NCBI GenBank assembly: GCA_007130415.1
Contig: SLSN01000074.1
Location: forward strand, 1-5,793
Length of the DNA stretch: 5,793 nucleotides
Reading direction: 5' to 3'
Source of the DNA: Patescibacteria group bacterium
GTDB taxonomy: Bacteria > Patescibacteriota > Dojkabacteria > SC72 > T1SED10-24
Shown here one piece after another: positions 4,745 to 5,793 of this stretch (position 1 is the first letter of the stretch; the number at the start of each line of letters is the position of its first letter). Made by a program: the position numbers and the translations under genes. The notes under the pieces are model-generated. The model was not told the origin of the DNA. It ran no database searches and saw only the letters and a program-made list of their open reading frames with translations.

Positions 4745-5518
4745 TTATAATTTAATATCACTCCATATACCCTGTATATCAGAATATTCTTCTAATTTCT
4801 CGATAAAAGAAGGAACCTTTTCTTTTTCTGAGTCATCTACTTCTTTGTAAACTTTAGGCTCACGAATTAACTTATAAGATTCTATTACATAACCTAAAGG
4901 CCCTATATTCTTCTTAACAGCATCCAAATCCTTAGGCAAAGTATAGATAAAAAGTGAATCATCACCTATTTCTTCAATATCAAGAATACCTTCAATATCC
5001 ATAAGAGAAAACATTACTTCCTCCTGATCAATTGGTACAAACCTTTCACCTTCTCCATATTTTTCACCTTTTTCCATTTTTCCACACCTAACTTCAATAC
5101 ATCCCTTTTGCTCAAAATTCCAAATCAAAGAACCACCCTCAGCAAGATTACCTCCGAAGTCTGAAAACAATCTTCGCAAATCAGAAACCACCCTATTCTT
5201 GTTATCTGTAGTCACATCTAAAACAAAAGACACACCACCTGGCCCCATACCTTCATAAACACATTCCTCAAATTTAACACCATCCTTACCAACCCCAAGA
5301 CCCCGATTTATGGCTCTTTCAATATTCGCGGACGGTAGACCCTCAGACTTTGCTTTATCAACAAGGAGTCTAAGTGAAGGGTTGCTGTTAACATCACCTC
5401 CCCCCTCTTTCACTGCAAGAGTTATTTGTTCTGATAGTTTGGAGAAAACTTTACCTTTTTTAGCATCTGCTGCTCCTTTAGCATGCTTAATCTTAGACCA
5501 TTTAGAATGCCCAGACAT
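4745..5518 (-). CDS. yebC: YebC/TACO1-family protein
   Basis: The opening MSGHSKWSKIKHAKGAADAK, then GGGDVNSNPSLR, YEGMGPGGVS, TDNKNRVVSDLR and FGGNLAEGGSLIWNFEQKG, is diagnostic for the family. Members have been described as DNA-binding regulators, and more recently as factors helping ribosomes through difficult sequences such as proline runs (the TACO1 role in mitochondria); which applies here cannot be told. The 257 residues slightly exceed the usual 240-250, chiefly through a charged insertion at about 144-160 (CGKMEKGEKYGEGERF) after the conserved KGCIEV. The C-terminal FIEKLEEYSDIQGIWSDI matches the family's end. It is the first gene of the ruv unit. No Shine-Dalgarno precedes the ATG, where the sequence reads TTTCTTCTTAATT. 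Confidence 0.96.
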   Translation of the reverse strand: MSGHSKWSKIKHAKGAADAKKGKVFSKLSEQITLAVKEGGGDVNSNPSLRLLVDKAKSEGLPSANIERAINRGLGVGKDGVKFEECVYEGMGPGGVSFVLDVTTDNKNRVVSDLRRLFSDFGGNLAEGGSLIWNFEQKGCIEVRCGKMEKGEKYGEGERFVPIDQEEVMFSLMDIEGILDIEEIGDDSLFIYTLPKDLDAVKKNIGPLGYVIESYKLIREPKVYKEVDDSEKEKVPSFIEKLEEYSDIQGIWSDIKL

Positions 5519-5542
5519 AATTAAGAAGAAACTTAAAAATTA

Positions 5543-5584
5543 AAAGATTTCCTAATTTTACCACTAAGAAACAATCTTTGGAAA
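5543..5584 (-). promoter_or_regulatory. Possible promoter of the yebC-ruv unit, with inverted repeat
   Basis: In the 84-bp gap before yebC, the minus strand has TAAAAT (5555-5560) and, 18 bp upstream, TTTCCA (5579-5584), a 4/6 match to TTGACA. A perfect 7-bp inverted repeat, AAAGATT (5543-5549) and AATCTTT (5573-5579), brackets the -10. This is either an operator or a hairpin ending the upstream gene's transcript. This is the only gap in the unit large enough for its promoter. Confidence 0.35.
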
Positions 5585-5602
5585 TTTTTAGAAAAAAGGA
5601 CT

Positions 5603-5793
5603 CTAACCTACCCTCAACTTCTCTTTCAGAGAGCTACCATTTATTACTAACACTAAACCTGAAGAAAATAACAGTAAGGTTAGGAGGAAAACCCAAACTA
5701 TACCACCCAAATTTGTATCTACGGGTTCATGCACTTCCTCTGCTTCTGGTGTTGTTGTAGTAGGCAATGGAGTTGTTGTGGTCGTCGTAGTTG
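5603..5793 (-). CDS. C-terminal part of a membrane-anchored, Thr-rich surface protein
   Basis: Only the last 62 residues are in the window; the start lies beyond the right edge. They comprise a Thr/Pro stalk (TTTTTTTPLPTTTTP), an acidic stretch (EAEEVHEPVDTN), one strongly hydrophobic helix (about 28-50, GGIVWVFLLTLLL followed by FSSGLVLVI), and a short basic tail NGSSLKEKLRVG ending in TAG. This is the usual layout of an exported protein held by a C-terminal membrane helix, with the bulk outside and the basic tail in the cytoplasm. The Thr-rich stalk resembles glycosylated or flexible wall-spanning linkers. The ectodomain is unseen, so its function is unknown. It ends 84 bp before yebC and is probably a separate transcription unit. 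Confidence 0.8.
   Translation of the reverse strand, partial: TTTTTTTPLPTTTTPEAEEVHEPVDTNLGGIVWVFLLTLLLFSSGLVLVINGSSLKEKLRVG

Noticed and set aside
5310..5543. Plus-strand frame of 77 codons opposite the start of yebC
   Set aside because: It is antisense to the highly conserved N-terminal half of YebC and shows no independent coding signature.
5578..5760. Plus-strand frame of 60 codons near the right edge
   Set aside because: It overlaps antisense the anchor of the surface protein, whose stalk-helix-basic tail pattern is a much better explanation.
5746..5793. Sortase LPXTG signal in PLPTTTTP
   Set aside because: The fifth residue is Thr, not Gly, the match sits inside a low-complexity Thr run, and the anchor helix alone explains the C-terminus.

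Overview
The window is an AT-rich bacterial segment in which every supported gene lies on the minus strand, so the genes read from right to left. From the right edge they are: the 3' end of a surface-type protein with a Thr-rich stalk and a C-terminal membrane anchor; yebC; ruvC; ruvA; ruvB; an unrecognised polytopic membrane protein; a 525-bp gene-poor gap; and a tyrosine recombinase of the Xer/integrase family that runs off the left edge. ruvB ends in TGA directly followed by a reading frame of a different protein, so the standard bacterial code applies rather than a TGA=Gly code. AT-richness, very tight packing, almost no Shine-Dalgarno sequences and compact Ruv proteins would fit a small-genome lineage such as the candidate phyla radiation (Patescibacteria). 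This placement is an inference, not a demonstrated one.

Positions 1786-5518 look like one transcription unit, yebC-ruvC-ruvA-ruvB-membrane protein. The junctions are a 12-bp gap, a TAATG stop/start overlap, a 3-bp gap and an ATGA overlap. RuvA binds the Holliday junction, RuvB is the hexameric AAA+ motor that branch-migrates it, and RuvC cuts it. YebC/TACO1 proteins are linked to translation and are a frequent ruv neighbour. The last gene is the odd member: an 8-9-helix membrane protein of unknown function, translationally coupled to ruvB.

The most interesting part is the non-coding stretch 1261-1785 between the ruv unit and the recombinase. It holds a 28-bp imperfect palindrome at 1518-1545 with the geometry of a Xer/dif site: 11-bp arms, a 6-bp centre and inner ATAA/TTAT ends. 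The arms match each other at 10 of 11 positions. Two further arm-like sequences lie at 1308-1322 and 1376-1387, towards the recombinase gene. Near-symmetrical arms beside a single Xer-type gene suggest a self-contained one-recombinase system, comparable in layout to XerS/difSL or XerH/difH, or an integrase attachment region with several binding sites. The same gap contains a perfect DnaA-box 9-mer, a tandem 12-bp repeat with a 17-bp period just after the ruv unit, and a 7-bp inverted repeat around the likely -10 region of the recombinase gene. The recombinase has all six catalytic residues but carries two long hydrophilic insertions.
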